In this document: positions 12,746 to 24,061 of the stretch, one piece after another
How positions within the stretch are numbered: the stretch's first letter is position 1
How the letters are laid out: each line of letters begins with the position of its first letter
Assembly (NCBI GenBank): GCA_027563935.2
Contig: JANVAS020000239.1
Span: 1,550,001-1,614,000, forward strand
Length of the DNA stretch: 64,000 bases
Source: Costus lasius
Taxonomy: Eukaryota; Streptophyta; Magnoliopsida; Zingiberales; Costaceae
Reading direction: 5' to 3'
Translations under genes and position numbers: made by a program
Notes under the pieces: generated by a model
Seen by the model: only the letters and a program-made list of their open reading frames with translations
Databases searched by the model: none
Told to the model about the DNA's origin: nothing

Positions 12746-13632
12746 AACCATTCAGTCCACACAATCTGACATAAGTAAGCCATATCATCAAATTGTGCGA
12801 CCCTAAGGGTTTCCTTTAATGTCGGTAACGATAACTTACGTTATCACGATCAGAGAGGTGTATCTAGCAACACATCACTGTCTCCCGATATGAAGGAAAG
12901 AGTCTTCCAAGACTACACCCAAACCATAGCACAAGTGTGAATCCAATTCACTTGACATACATGTTTCCTTTGCCACTGGATGTTCTCATTGGACAAGCGT
13001 GTCAAGCCTGTAATTCCAATATGATGAAAATGATTAGATCAGATGAACATAGTCATCTGGGTATGGCCATACACTTTCTCAATCATCTCATCCAGGGGGG
13101 CCCATTAGAACATCACACTCCAACAAGGAGAGGCAATCCTATATCTATCACTAGTGTCCTAACATGACTCATGCTCATTATCCAAGATAATCTATAACCA
13201 TTATATTTCAAATGATATTGAATTACCTCAAGACAATGCCAATCATCATTTAGAAACACAAGCGATCTCAAGTCAGAGGAAATATGTCACTTGCTTGCAT
13301 ATAAGGATTATTCACATTGTGACAAACAATTGAATATCCTAAGTAGGGTCTGTCCAGTACATCCAATGCACCTATGTGTCTACATCTTATTCCATGCTCG
13401 AAGCACCCTATAAGATTAGAACACATATTAGTCTCAATCATATCAAGGCTGTCTCATGTTCACCAAGATATCTCGACTAAGGACAATGCTAATGTCAGCC
13501 AAGCTGAACACCATTGAGACATTATTCAGAAGTATACATAATAGCAGCAGATAATGTAACAACCTGAATAACAACCATTGCCTTTATAAACTTATACATA
13601 GTTTATACATGATACTGAAATCATCCCAAAGG

Positions 13633-14846
13633 TGTAACGCCCTCGATTTTTCTGAATTATGATTTAAGGTTAGAAATTCTGTTTCTGTATTTTTATCTGT
13701 CAAAATTTTGGGATTTTTGCCTAAGTGTAGGAATTTTTCCTACAGGGCAAAAATAATTATTTTGGTTGGGGATTTGAACCCTCAACCTTGATTCTTTGCT
13801 CCTGGAATTTCTTCCACCATGGTGGCGCATATTTCTGATGTTATTGGAGTGGCGCAGGGTGGTTAAGCCCAGGTAAGCCCATAAAACCGATTTTTCACTT
13901 AAGTTAACTAGGTTATTGAATCTTGGATCCGTTTGGGGTGGGAAGAAAAAGAGGAATTTCGTGAGGGCTCCTCTCCCTCACGACTTTTGTTGATTTTCTT
14001 GCCCTAGCCGCCTTTAGTTGTCGCCCCTCACTGTGCTTGGCGCCTCCTGAAATTTCTGACGCTGGTGGTGGCAGACTGGTGGTGGACGAATTTCCTGGTG
14101 ATCCTCTATCTTGGCGTTTTTCTCTGTGGACGATTTTTCTGGTGAGTAATTCGATCCTAAGGACTCTAATCCGCTAAATTGTAGATTATCATTCAATTAA
14201 AATTTGTTATTTGCAATGATTATCTGTATGAACCAAAAATCTACAAGTAAATTTGTGCATATGTGAAATTTGAAATTTACCTGTGCCGGACGAATATTCC
14301 CTTGTGAGAAAAATTTATCCTGTATGGTTTAATCTCTTAAATTGTGGTCTGTAGTTCTTCTAAAATTTATTTGCTTGATGAGAAATTTTAGAGAAAAACG
14401 AATTTGGGAATTTAACTAAGAACCTAGGAAATTTCGAAAATCATGATTTGGGCCAATTTTGGGGCTTTTGTCAATTTTCTTCACAAACGTGCAATTAAAA
14501 TTATCTGTAGTGGGGGACTGAAATTATTTTCATGAAATTTGTACGTTCTGCAAGGATTCTGAAATTTTTGCCCTTTGCAGTGATTTTATGGCTCACGTTT
14601 TTTCTGAAATTTGTGTTCTCCACATATATGTAGTGTGGACATCTGTTTTGTTCCAGGATATGTGGGTCTGTGTAGCAGTAATTTAGTATACTTGCTGCCA
14701 GATTTTCTGGATTTCCGGATTTCTATTTCCTAGTAATCGATCCTACTCAGTTCTGTGCGGTTTTCAGTTCCGTAGTAATGTCCTTCGATGCCGCAAACCC
14801 CGTATTTTACCATATGCGTGTGGGGTGTGATTTGAGGGACGTTACA
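13633..14846 (+). repeat. 5' LTR of gypsy-D, internally deleted (1214 bp)
   Basis: TGTAACGCCC...GGGACGTTACA. Compared with the 3' LTR it lacks about 1.44 kb; the junction is near 14600-14612 and lies at a short repeat (TTTNTGAAATTT) found at both ends of the missing block in the 3' LTR (about 22320 and 23760). The block lost contains the tandem repeats and the conserved hairpin region, so this LTR has lost much of its normal sequence. Confidence 0.93.
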
Positions 14847-14848
14847 GA

Positions 14849-14860
14849 TGGTATCAGAGC
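14849..14860 (+). promoter_or_regulatory. Primer-binding site of gypsy-D
   Basis: TGGTATCAGAGC, two bases after the LTR end, complementary to the 3' end of plant initiator Met-tRNA. It primes minus-strand DNA synthesis. Confidence 0.93.
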
Positions 14861-15034
14861 AATATTACTAGCAATTAGAAACTCTGGGAAAGGAAAACTC
14901 TGTTTGTGTATTGCTAGAAACCAAGATAGGATCACTCTGTTTGTGTATTGCTAGAAACCAGGATAGGATCTGATCCGTGATTGAATACTGGTTGTTATTC
15001 TACTGTGTTATGTGATGCAGGTACAAAAAAAAAA

Positions 15035-18000
15035 ATGGTGCGGCCAAGATCTAGCAGTAGCAACGGTGATCAACAGTCTGATCTGAGGCAGGCCATGGAG
15101 GCTATGACAGCTATGATGCAACAACAGAACGCATTCATCTAGCAGCAAACTCAGATGATGCAGCAGCAGCAGGTGCAGCACATGGAGGTTTAGCAACAGT
15201 TATTGCAGCGGCTGTCGCAGACACAGCCTCAGTCACAGTCACAACCGGCTGGACACGGTGTGGGTGGCGCTGGTTCTCCTCTGGGTGATGGCGCACATCA
15301 ACGATATGCTCGGTTGGTTCGAGAGTTTCAGCATCTGAACCCGACTACATTTTATGGTAGTCCGGGGCCCAGAGCGGCTGAGGATTGGCTGTTGGCACTG
15401 GAAAAGATTTTCCAGGTTTTGCGCTGTGATGATGCAGACAAGCTATGTTTGTCTGTCTTCATGTTGCGTGGAGATGCCGAAGACTGGTGGAAGGGAGTCG
15501 TCAGACTGGCGGCAACTGAATCCAGAGTTGCTGATTGGCAGTACTTCATGATGAAGTTCAATGCCAAGTTTTTCCCCTCTAGCCTATCTGAGGAGCGCGA
15601 GGTGGAGTTTATTCATCATGAGCAGGGCGACCTGACGGTGGATCAGTATGAGGCCACATTCGCTCGGTTGTCGGGGTATGCTCCTCACTTAGTCAACACC
15701 GAGGAAAGAAGAGCCAAGAAGTTTCAGCGGGGTTTGAGGAAAGACATCAGGACAAGGGTAGCTATGCTACACTTGGAGTTTTATGCTGAAGTGGTAGACA
15801 GGGCTCGTACTGCTGAGAGGTGCATTGCTGAGATGGCTGTTGATACTATCACTGCATCCGCCCCTACTTCTGTGACTTACGCACCCACTCTGGGTGGTAA
15901 GGATAAGAAGAATTTCACGAATAAGAAGAAAGACAATAAGGGCAGATTCAAACCTTATCAGAAGCCAGCTAGCACAGTTTCTCAGAATGGCAAGAAGTGT
16001 CTCCACTGTGGGAGCACTAAATATCAGGATAATGAGTGCTACAGGAAGACTGGCGCTTGCTTCAGATGTGGTAAGGTGGGGCATATGATTAAGGACTGTC
16101 CTATGCCGGATGCTAGAGGACAGAGTGAGAAGCCTACTGTGCAGACTCGCGTGTATGCCATCGCGGAGAGGGATGCTTCGGCTTCGAAGTCCGTGGTAGA
16201 AGGTACACTTTACGTGTTTAGTTATTTGGCACGCATTCTTTTTGATCCTGGTGCCAATTTATCCTTTGTGTCTGCATGTTTTGCACTATGTCTGCCTGTG
16301 TTGCCTAGGATACTTGATTTCTGTATTTCTGTTCATACACCTATGGGTGAGGCCGTATCTACAGATATAGCATATCCTGACTGTTTGATTAAGGTTGAAG
16401 GATATGATTTACCTATTGATTTGATTAGTCTTCCTATGAAAGACTATGACATCATTCTGGGCATGGATTGGCTGTCTGCCTATCATGCTACTTTAGATTG
16501 TTTTGAAAAGTTAATTACTCTGCATCTAAGTGATGGTCAGCAACTGGTTATCCAAGGCCGGATTTCAGAACATGAGCCTTTGGTGATATCTCATCTGCAG
16601 GCCAGGAAGCTTTTAGCCCAGGGCTGCAAGGGGTATCTGGCGCATGTCAAGGTGCAGACTGAGTATGATTTGGATCTGGCTAAAATTCCTGTGGTAAGAG
16701 AGTTTGCTGACGTCTTCTCTGATGATTTATCTGGGTTACCACCCAGCAGAGAAGTTGAGTTTGGTATCGAGTTGTTGCCAGGCACGGCACCGATATCTAA
16801 AGCTCCTTACAGGATGGCAACTTCAGAACTGACAGAGCTGAAGAAGCAACTGGAAGAACTATTAGAGAAGGGGTATATTCGACCCAGTGTTTCTCCATGG
16901 GGAGCACCTGTGTTATTTGTGAAGAAGAAGGATGGTACTTTGCGCATGTGCATCGATTACCGTCAACTCAATCAAGTGACTGTTAGGAATAAGTACCCAT
17001 TTGTTGGGGTATGCCCTTAAGGCTAATGTTTGAGGCCTTTGGGATTGTAATAAGTATCATGTAATAAACTCTTTTGTTTATAAAGGCATGGTTATTATTC
17101 AGGTTGTTACCTTGTCTGCTGTAATAAGTGTACTTCTGAATAATGTCTCAAAGCTGTTCAGCTAGGCTAACAGGCTATATGTCCTTAGTCGAGATATCTT
17201 GGTGAACATGAGACAGCCTTGATATGATTGAGACTAATATGTGTGCTAATCTTATAGGATGCTTCGAGCATGGAATAAGATGTAGACTCATGGGTACATT
17301 GGATGTACTGGACAGACCCTACTAGGATATTCAATTGCTTGTCACAATGTGAATGATCCTTGTAAGCACCAAGTGGCACATGTCCTCTGACTTGAGATCA
17401 CTTGTGTTTCTAAATGATGATTGTCATTATTTTGAGGTAGTTCAATATCATTTGAAAGATAATGATTATAGACTATCTTGGATGGTGAGCTTGAATCAGG
17501 TTAGGGCACTAGTGATAGACATAGGATTGCCGTCTCCTTGTTTAAGGAGTGTGATGTTCTAAAGGGCCCCCCTATATGAGATGATTGAGATAGTGTATGG
17601 CCATACCCAGATGACTATGTTCATCTGATCTAATCATGCTCATCGTATTGGAGTTACAAGCTTGACCCGCTTGTCCAATAAGAACATCCAGTGGCAAAGG
17701 ACACATGTATGCCTAGTGAAGTTGATTCACACTTGTGCTGTGGTTTGGGTGTAGTCTTGGAAGACTCTTTCCTTTATATCGGGAGACAGTGATGTGTTGC
17801 TAGATACCCCTCACTGATCGTGATAACGAAAGTTATCGTTACCGACATTTAAAGGAAACCCTCAGGGTCGCACAATTTGATGATATGGCTTACTTAAGTC
17901 AGATCGTGTGGACTGAACTGTTTAGACTCAGTTTAAACGAGTTTAGACTCTGATTGTGAGTGAGATCTGGTCTGATCATGTTTGATTGATTAGGGCTTGA

Positions 18001-21000
18001 GATCGGTAAGCTTCGATCGAGAGTATGCATGCTAGATCGAAGAGATCAGGAGCATCAAGAGATGAACGGTTAGATCTTGAACCATTTGGTTCAAAGAGAT
18101 CTAGACCATGGCTTGGGCTGGTTTAATTGGGGTTTTGAACCGAATTGGGTTGAACCTAATTGGCTTGAACCGGTTCACATGGGTGAACGTATGGTTCATG
18201 GTTTAAAGGCTTGTTGGGCGGTTTTTCCTTCAAGTGATCGCATGGCTTGAAAACCTTCCATTTTTGGAAGTGTAACGCCATGACTTGAATGAAGAAGGCT
18301 TAACGCAATTTGGCCTTTACTCTTTTGTCATCTTCGTTGAACGAAGAGAGGACTCTCGGACAAGGAAGCTCTCGGCCAAGCACATCTCATCTTCAACACA
18401 CGACAAGGAACTTTGGGGATCTCTTGCTAGCACAAGGAAGATCCTAAAGGGTAGCCATCTCTCATCTAGTGTGTGTTTTCTTTGGAGGAGTGCTTTCTTG
18501 CCCTCTTGCTTCCAAGCCGCCACCCTCTATCATGGCTATGGTAAAAGATCTCAAACTTGATCTTTGCAATACTTATAAAGTTGATCATATATATGTGTTC
18601 ATGCAAACGATCATATTGAAACCCTAGAAGAGTACATTTTCCGCATGCTCTAGGGTTTGCCCCCCTCTCGAAAGGGGTTTTACATGCTTGCGCTCCCCCT
18701 TGAAGGGGACCCTACACCATTACCCCGTATTGATGATCTCTTTGATCAGTTGCAGGGTGCTACTGTATTCTCTAAAATTGACTTGAGGTCTGGCTATCAT
18801 CAGCTGAGAGTTCAGGAGGAGGATGTACCTAAAACTGCATTCAGGACCAGGTATGGGCACTATGAGTTTCTTGTTATGCCCTTTGGACTGACAAATGCCC
18901 CTGCGGTGTTTATGGATCTGATGAACAGGGTATTTCATGAGCTTCTGGACAAATGTGTAGTTGTCTTCATTGATGATATTCTGATCTACTCCAAGAATGC
19001 GCAAGATCACTCTCAGGATTTGCGCAAGGTGCTGGAGATTCTGCGGCTGAAGCAACTGTATGCTAAGGCCAGCAAATGTGAGTTCTGGCTATATCAGATT
19101 GGCTTTCTGGGCCACATTATTTCTGGCCAGGGTGTGTCTGTGGATCCAGTGAAGGTGGAGGCCATTCTTCACTGGGGAAGACCAACTACAGCGACTTTGG
19201 TCAGAAGTTTTCTGGGCTTAGCTGGATACTACCGCCGCTTTGTGGAGGGTTTTTCCAAGCTTGCTGGTCCTCTGACTAAGCTAACTAGAAAGAATTTGAG
19301 GTTTGAGTGGTCTGATAATTGTGAATCTAGTTTTCAGGAACTGAAAAGGAGACTGACCAGTGCTCCTATCCTCATCATTCCCTGTGATGGAGAGAAATTC
19401 ACTGTGTACACTGATGCCTCTGGTAAGGGTCTGGGTGCTGTACTGATGCAGCAAGGAAAGGTAGTTGCTTATGCTTCAAGGCAACTCAAAGACTATGAGG
19501 TAAACTACCCCACTCATGATCTGGAGCTGGCAGCTGTAGTTTTTGCTTTGAAGATCTGGAGGCACTATCTGTTTGGACAGACATTTGAATTGTTTACAGA
19601 TCACCAGAGCCTGAAGTATATCTTCACTCAGAAAGAGTTGAATATGAGACAGAGGCGATGGCTTGAATTGATAAAGGATTATGACTTCACCATCCAATAT
19701 CAGTCTGGTAAAGCCAATGTGGTGGCTGATGCTCTTAGTCGGTATCCTGTGACTCAGATAGCTGCACTGCGAGTCCAGGAGTGGCGACTATTGCAGGAGT
19801 TCAGTGACATGCATCTGAGTGTGACTCCGGGTGAGAGAGGCGGTCTTCTAGCTTCTCTCAGGGTTCAGTCAGATTTACTGCAGAGACTGAGATCAGGGCA
19901 GCAGTCAGATCCGGATATTTTACGGTGGAAAGAGATGTCTGAGCAAGGCTGGGTTGAGAATTTCAGTATGTCGGATGATGGTCTCCTCAGATTCCGTGGA
20001 AGGGTCTGTGTCCCTGAGGACCCTGAGTTGAGAAATGAAATTCTTAAGGAAAGCCATTGCACTAAGTATACCGTTCATCCTGGTAGTACCAAGATGTATC
20101 AGGATCTGAAAAAGACTTTCTGGTGGCATGGTATGAAGAAGGATGTGCATTTGTTTGTGTCCAGATGTTTGACTTGCCAAACCGTGAAGGCTGAGCATCA
20201 GAGGCCGGGCGGTTTGATGCAGTCTCTCCCTATTCCTCAGTGGAAGTGGGAGCATATCAGTATGGACTTTGTGTGTGGACTGCCCAATACCAGAAGGAAT
20301 CATGATGCCGTATGGGTGATTGTGGATAGACTCACGAAGTCAGCTCACTTCTTACCGATCAAAATGACTTACAGTTTGGATCGGTTAGCAAAACTGTACA
20401 TCGATGAGATTGTCAGATTGCATGGAGTTCCCTTGGACATTGTCTCTGACCGTGATCCTCGATTTCTGTCCAGGTTTTGGAAGAAATTACAGGAAGATTT
20501 GGGAACTAATCTGAGTTTCAGCACTACATATCATCCTCAATCTGATGGTCAGATAGAGAGAACTATTCAGACACTTGAGGATCTTCTGAGATCTTATGTG
20601 GTTGACTGGTCTGTTGAGTGGGATCTGGACTTATCACTGATAGAGTTCACCTACAACAATAGCTTTCACTCTAGCATACAGATGGCTCCGTATGAGGCCC
20701 TATATGGGAGGAAATGCAGAACACCCATGTGCTGGGAGGAAACTGGGGACAGAACAGTGCTAAGGTCTGATGCTGTTCAGGAAGCCACTAAGAAGATCAG
20801 AGAAATTCAGAGAAAGATGAAGATTGCTCAGGATAGACAGAAGAGTTATGCTGATGTGAGGCGGCGTCCTCTTGAGTTTTTGGTGGGAGAGCATGTTTTC
20901 CTAAAGGTCTCACCTATGAAAGGGGTGATGAGATTTGGGAAGAGGGGGAAATTGAGTCCCAGGTACATTGGTCCCTTTGATATCATCGAGAGGGTTGGAC

Positions 21001-21320
21001 CTATGGCATACCGACTTGCTCTGCCCCCATCACTGGAACACCTCCATAATGTGTTCCATGTTTCTGCACTCAGAAAATATTGTTCTGATCCTTCTCATGT
21101 TCTGGAGTTGGAACCTCTTCAGCTTGAAGAGAACATGACTTTTGTGGTGAAACCTCTCAGAATTGAAGATAGAAAAGAGAAAGTGCTGAGAAATAAGGTT
21201 ATTCCACTTGTGAAAGTCATATGGGGAAATCAGTCTGTTGAAGAAGCCTCTTGGGAGGTTGAAGTAGATATGAGAAAGGAGCATCCTCACCTATTCAGTG
21301 ACGGACTTGGTCAGCTTTAG
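15035..21320 (+). pseudogene. gag-pol of gypsy-D, two 5' stops and split by a solo LTR
   Basis: A single frame starts at the ATG at 15035 after a poly-A run and ends at TAG 21318-21320; without the inserted LTR it would be about 1520 codons, normal for a chromovirus. TAG at 15140-15142 and 15191-15193 interrupt a glutamine-rich Gag N-terminus, each plausibly from CAG. Gag continues with [15 protein letters not shown] and ends in [18 protein letters not shown]. Protease has [14 protein letters not shown] is cut at NKYP (17001) and resumes at LPRIDD (18722), with FIDDILIYS intact. RNase H shows [11 protein letters not shown]. Integrase shows the H2C2 region, [15 protein letters not shown] and [12 protein letters not shown], then a GPY-type region and a chromodomain-like tail ([18 protein letters not shown]). 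The only break in the second half is the LTR insertion. Confidence 0.93.
17002..18716 (+). repeat. Solo LTR 2 of the copia family (1715 bp, TSD CCATT) inside gypsy-D RT
   Basis: TGTTGGGG...CCCTACA with CCATT at 16997-17001 and 18717-18721. It interrupts the RT between the NKYP and LPRIDD motifs, and removing it with one CCATT restores the frame. The 3' end carries the palindrome CCCCTTGAAGGGG. No PBS follows, so this is a solo LTR. It must be younger than gypsy-D. Confidence 0.95.
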
Positions 21321-21336
21321 AGGACTAAAGCTCTAT

Positions 21337-21349
21337 AAGGGGGGGAGGA
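21337..21349 (+). promoter_or_regulatory. Polypurine tract of gypsy-D
   Basis: AAGGGGGGGAGGA directly before the 3' LTR; it primes plus-strand synthesis. Position and purine purity are diagnostic. Confidence 0.9.
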
Positions 21350-24002
21350 TGTAACGCCCTCGATTTTTCTGAATTATGATTTAAGGTTAGAAATTCTGTT
21401 TCTGTATTTTTATCTGTCAAAATTTTGGGATTTTTGCCTAAGTGTAGGAATTTTTCCTACAGGGCAAAAATAATTATTTTGGTTGGGGATTTGAAACCTC
21501 AACCTTGATTCTTTGCTCCTGGAATTTCTTCCACCATGGTGGCGCATATTTCTGATGTTATTAGAGTGGCGCAGGGTGGTTAAGCCCAGGTAAGCCCATA
21601 AAACCGATTTTTCACTTAAGTTAACTGGGTTATTGGATCTTGGATCCGTTTGGGGTGGGAAGAAAAAGAGGAATTTCGTGAGGGCTCCTCTCCCTCATGA
21701 CTTTTGTTGATTTTCTTGCCCTAGCCGCCTTTGGTTGTCGCCCCTCACTGTGCTTGGCGCCTCCTGAAATTTCTGACGCTGGTGGTGGCAGACTGGTGGT
21801 GGACGAATTTCCTGGTGATCCTCTGTCTTGGCGTTTTTCTCTGTGGACGATTTTTCTGGTGAGTAATTCGATCCTAAGGACTCTAATCCGCTAAATTGTA
21901 GATTATCATTCAATTAAAATTTGTTATTTGCAATGATTATCTGTATGAACCAAAAATCTACAAGTAAATTTGTGCATATGTGAAATTCGAAATTTACCTG
22001 TGCCGGACGAATATTCCCATGTGAGAAAAATTTATCCTGTATGGTTTAATCTCTTAAATTGTGGTCTGTAGTTCTTCTAAAATTTATTTGCTTGATGAGA
22101 AATTTTAGAGAAAAACGAATTTGGGAATTTAACTAAGAACCTAGGAAATTTCGAAAATCATGATTTGGGCCAATTTTGGGGCTTTTGTGAATTTTCTTCA
22201 CAAACGTGCAATTAAAATTATCTGTAGTGGGGGACTGAAATTATTTTCATGAAATTTGTACGTTCTACAAGGATTCTGAAATTTTCGCCCTTTGCAGTGA
22301 TTTTATGGCTCACGTTTTTTTTGAAATTTTGGAGAAGAATATTGCAATGAATATCTGTATATATTTTCCTATAATTCCTAGGCTTGTTTAATTGTTTGTT
22401 ATGTGAATAATTTCTATTCTGTATATGTGTTGTGAATTTTCTGAAACCTTGAATGTGTTATAACCTTTGTGAGAACATGGAATGGTTTGACATGAATTAA
22501 GGATAGTTGTACGAAATCTAAGGAATTCACTCATATATTACTTCTGGTTGATGGTAAAAATTATGAAGTGTGTTCAGCTTTGATTTTCTACAAATTGTAA
22601 TTTTGTTAAGGACTGGATATTGGGGTGTGTCATTTTCTGGTTTGTGAGATACTTTGGGCATGATGTGAGGATTTAGTAGTGGTTAGTCCTACTCCTCCGT
22701 TTCAGCATGACCTGTTCTGTAAAAATTATGCCCTAGTGTAGCACTCTTCCGTGTCCTTACCCTCCTTCTGTGGCGCTGTAATGGTGCTGATAGTCTACTA
22801 CGACCCATGAGACACTAGTGAAGGGTAGATGTGAGCTGGTCTCACCTTCCGTTCTCCCTCCACTATTTCTGTTCTGTTCTGGGTATTGGAGGCCAGAGTG
22901 CCACGTCCTGACGAGACGGGGGGTCCTGACGAGACGGGGGCCACCCACTGATACCTCCTCTACCATTCTGTTTCTGATATGCATGCATGTCTCATCCTCG
23001 GCAGAGGTGGGGTCAGACCTTCTGTGGTCGTCAGACCTTCTGTGGTCTTCAGGCCTTCTGTGGTCTTTCTGTTTCCGATGTAGACTATCTGTTTGGATTC
23101 TGAAAATTCTGATTTTCTGTCTGTCAGCTCTGATTTCTGTAGTTCTGTTTCGATCTGTAGTATTCGATCTGTAGTATAGATGTGTTGGGCGGTATGATTA
23201 GTTGGAATGGGTTGGTATACTTATATCCTACTTCATGCTTGATGCCTATTGTTATAAGTATCTGTATTTGATTATGTTTTGTTGCTGATATGAGTGTACA
23301 TGTTAAGTATCTTATCTGTTAAGCATGATATTTTTGATGTGTACTATGGATGGTTTTTAGTGTCTTTTACTCACTGAGCTTTTTAGCTCACCCCCGTTGT
23401 TTAAATATTTTCAGGTGAGACATCAAGACAGTGATTGCTACAGCTACTTAATTTGTGATGATGCTATGTTTTATATAATTTCTAAGAGTTGTCTTCTAAA
23501 GATCTATCAGGCCTGCGTGCTTAACTTAATTATATGACACGTTCTATCTCCTGAGGGCTTATGCCTGTTTTCAGGATATTATATTATGTTATAGTTGTCT
23601 CGTTTTAATTGTTGGATACGAGTTTTGGATTCATGAGAATTGAAATTGTTATTATTCTGAAATGTCCGATTTGAGATTTATTGTATTCGAAATACCTTGA
23701 GATGTGTAACCGAGTTATTGTTGTATTTGGTATCTGAATAATCGGTTTCTGCAATATTTCTGAAATTTGTGTTCTCCACATATATGTAGTGTGGACATCT
23801 GTTTTGTTCCAGGATATGTGGGTCTGTGCAGCAGTAATTTAGTATACTTGCTGCCGGATTTTCTGGATTTCCGGATTTCTATTTCCTAGTAATCGATCCT
23901 ACTCAGTTCTGTGCGGTTTTCAGTTCCGTAGTAATGTCCTTCGATGCCGCAAACCCCGTATTTTACCGTATGCGTGTGGGGTGTGATTTGAGGGACGTTA
24001 CA
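21350..24002 (+). repeat. 3' LTR of gypsy-D, full length (2653 bp)
   Basis: TGTAACGCCC...GGGACGTTACA. It contains a pair of about 17-bp GTCCTGACGAGACGGGG repeats (22905-22940), a triple 18-bp repeat (23013-23066), and the motif CTCACTGAGC-TTTTT-AGCTCACC (23370-23395) shared with gypsy-B LTRs. It is likely the ancestral form, since the related gypsy-B LTR is also about 3 kb. Small open frames in it look like chance. Confidence 0.93.
23013..23066 (+). repeat. Three 18-bp tandem repeats in gypsy-D 3' LTR
   Basis: Unit TCAGACCTTCTGTGGTCN repeated at 23013, 23031 and 23049, the third with one change. It lies in the block deleted from the 5' LTR. Such short LTR subrepeats often sit in U3, but no function can be shown here. 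Confidence 0.9.
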
Positions 24003-24041
24003 AAAGGCCTCAAACATTAGCCTTAAGGGCATACCCCAACA

Positions 24042-24052
24042 ATCTCCCACTT
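24042..24052 (-). promoter_or_regulatory. Polypurine tract of copia-E
   Basis: Minus strand AAGTGGGAGAT immediately before the LTR start TGTTGGGG, identical to the tract in copia-H and copia-G. Confidence 0.9.
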
Positions 24053-24061
24053 GCACTTAAT

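Larger units (their letters stand above)
13633..24002 (+). mobile_element. Gypsy-D: Tekay/Del-like chromovirus, complete but broken
   Basis: Ty3/gypsy element with 5' LTR 13633-14846, PBS 14849-14860, gag-pol 15035-21320, PPT 21337-21349 and 3' LTR 21350-24002. AAAGG at 13628-13632 and 24003-24007 is the target duplication, and the empty site is readable in the other E LTR near 57905. Domain order with integrase after RNase H, and a chromodomain-like C-terminus, place it among chromoviruses. About 15 differences are visible over the 1.2 kb shared by the two LTRs, mostly transitions. Confidence 0.93.
10415..24041 (-). repeat. 3' LTR of copia-E, split by a solo LTR and gypsy-D
   Basis: LTR segments are 10415-11088, 12751-13632 and 24008-24041; everything between is later insertion. 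The segments match 29823-30490, the following part of the E 5' LTR, and 57890-57950 in order. The LTR ends CCCCAACA at 24041, immediately followed by the minus-strand polypurine tract (24042-24052). The first bases of this LTR are left of the window because copia-2 interrupts it. Confidence 0.88.

Noticed and set aside
21321..21349. Envelope-like third ORF after pol
   Set aside because: Pol is followed within 30 bases by the PPT and LTR in gypsy-D, and within about 20 bases in copia-C and H; there is no room for env.
22818..23174. 118-codon frame in gypsy-D 3' LTR
   Set aside because: Low-complexity frame formed partly by tandem repeats; absent from the other LTR.
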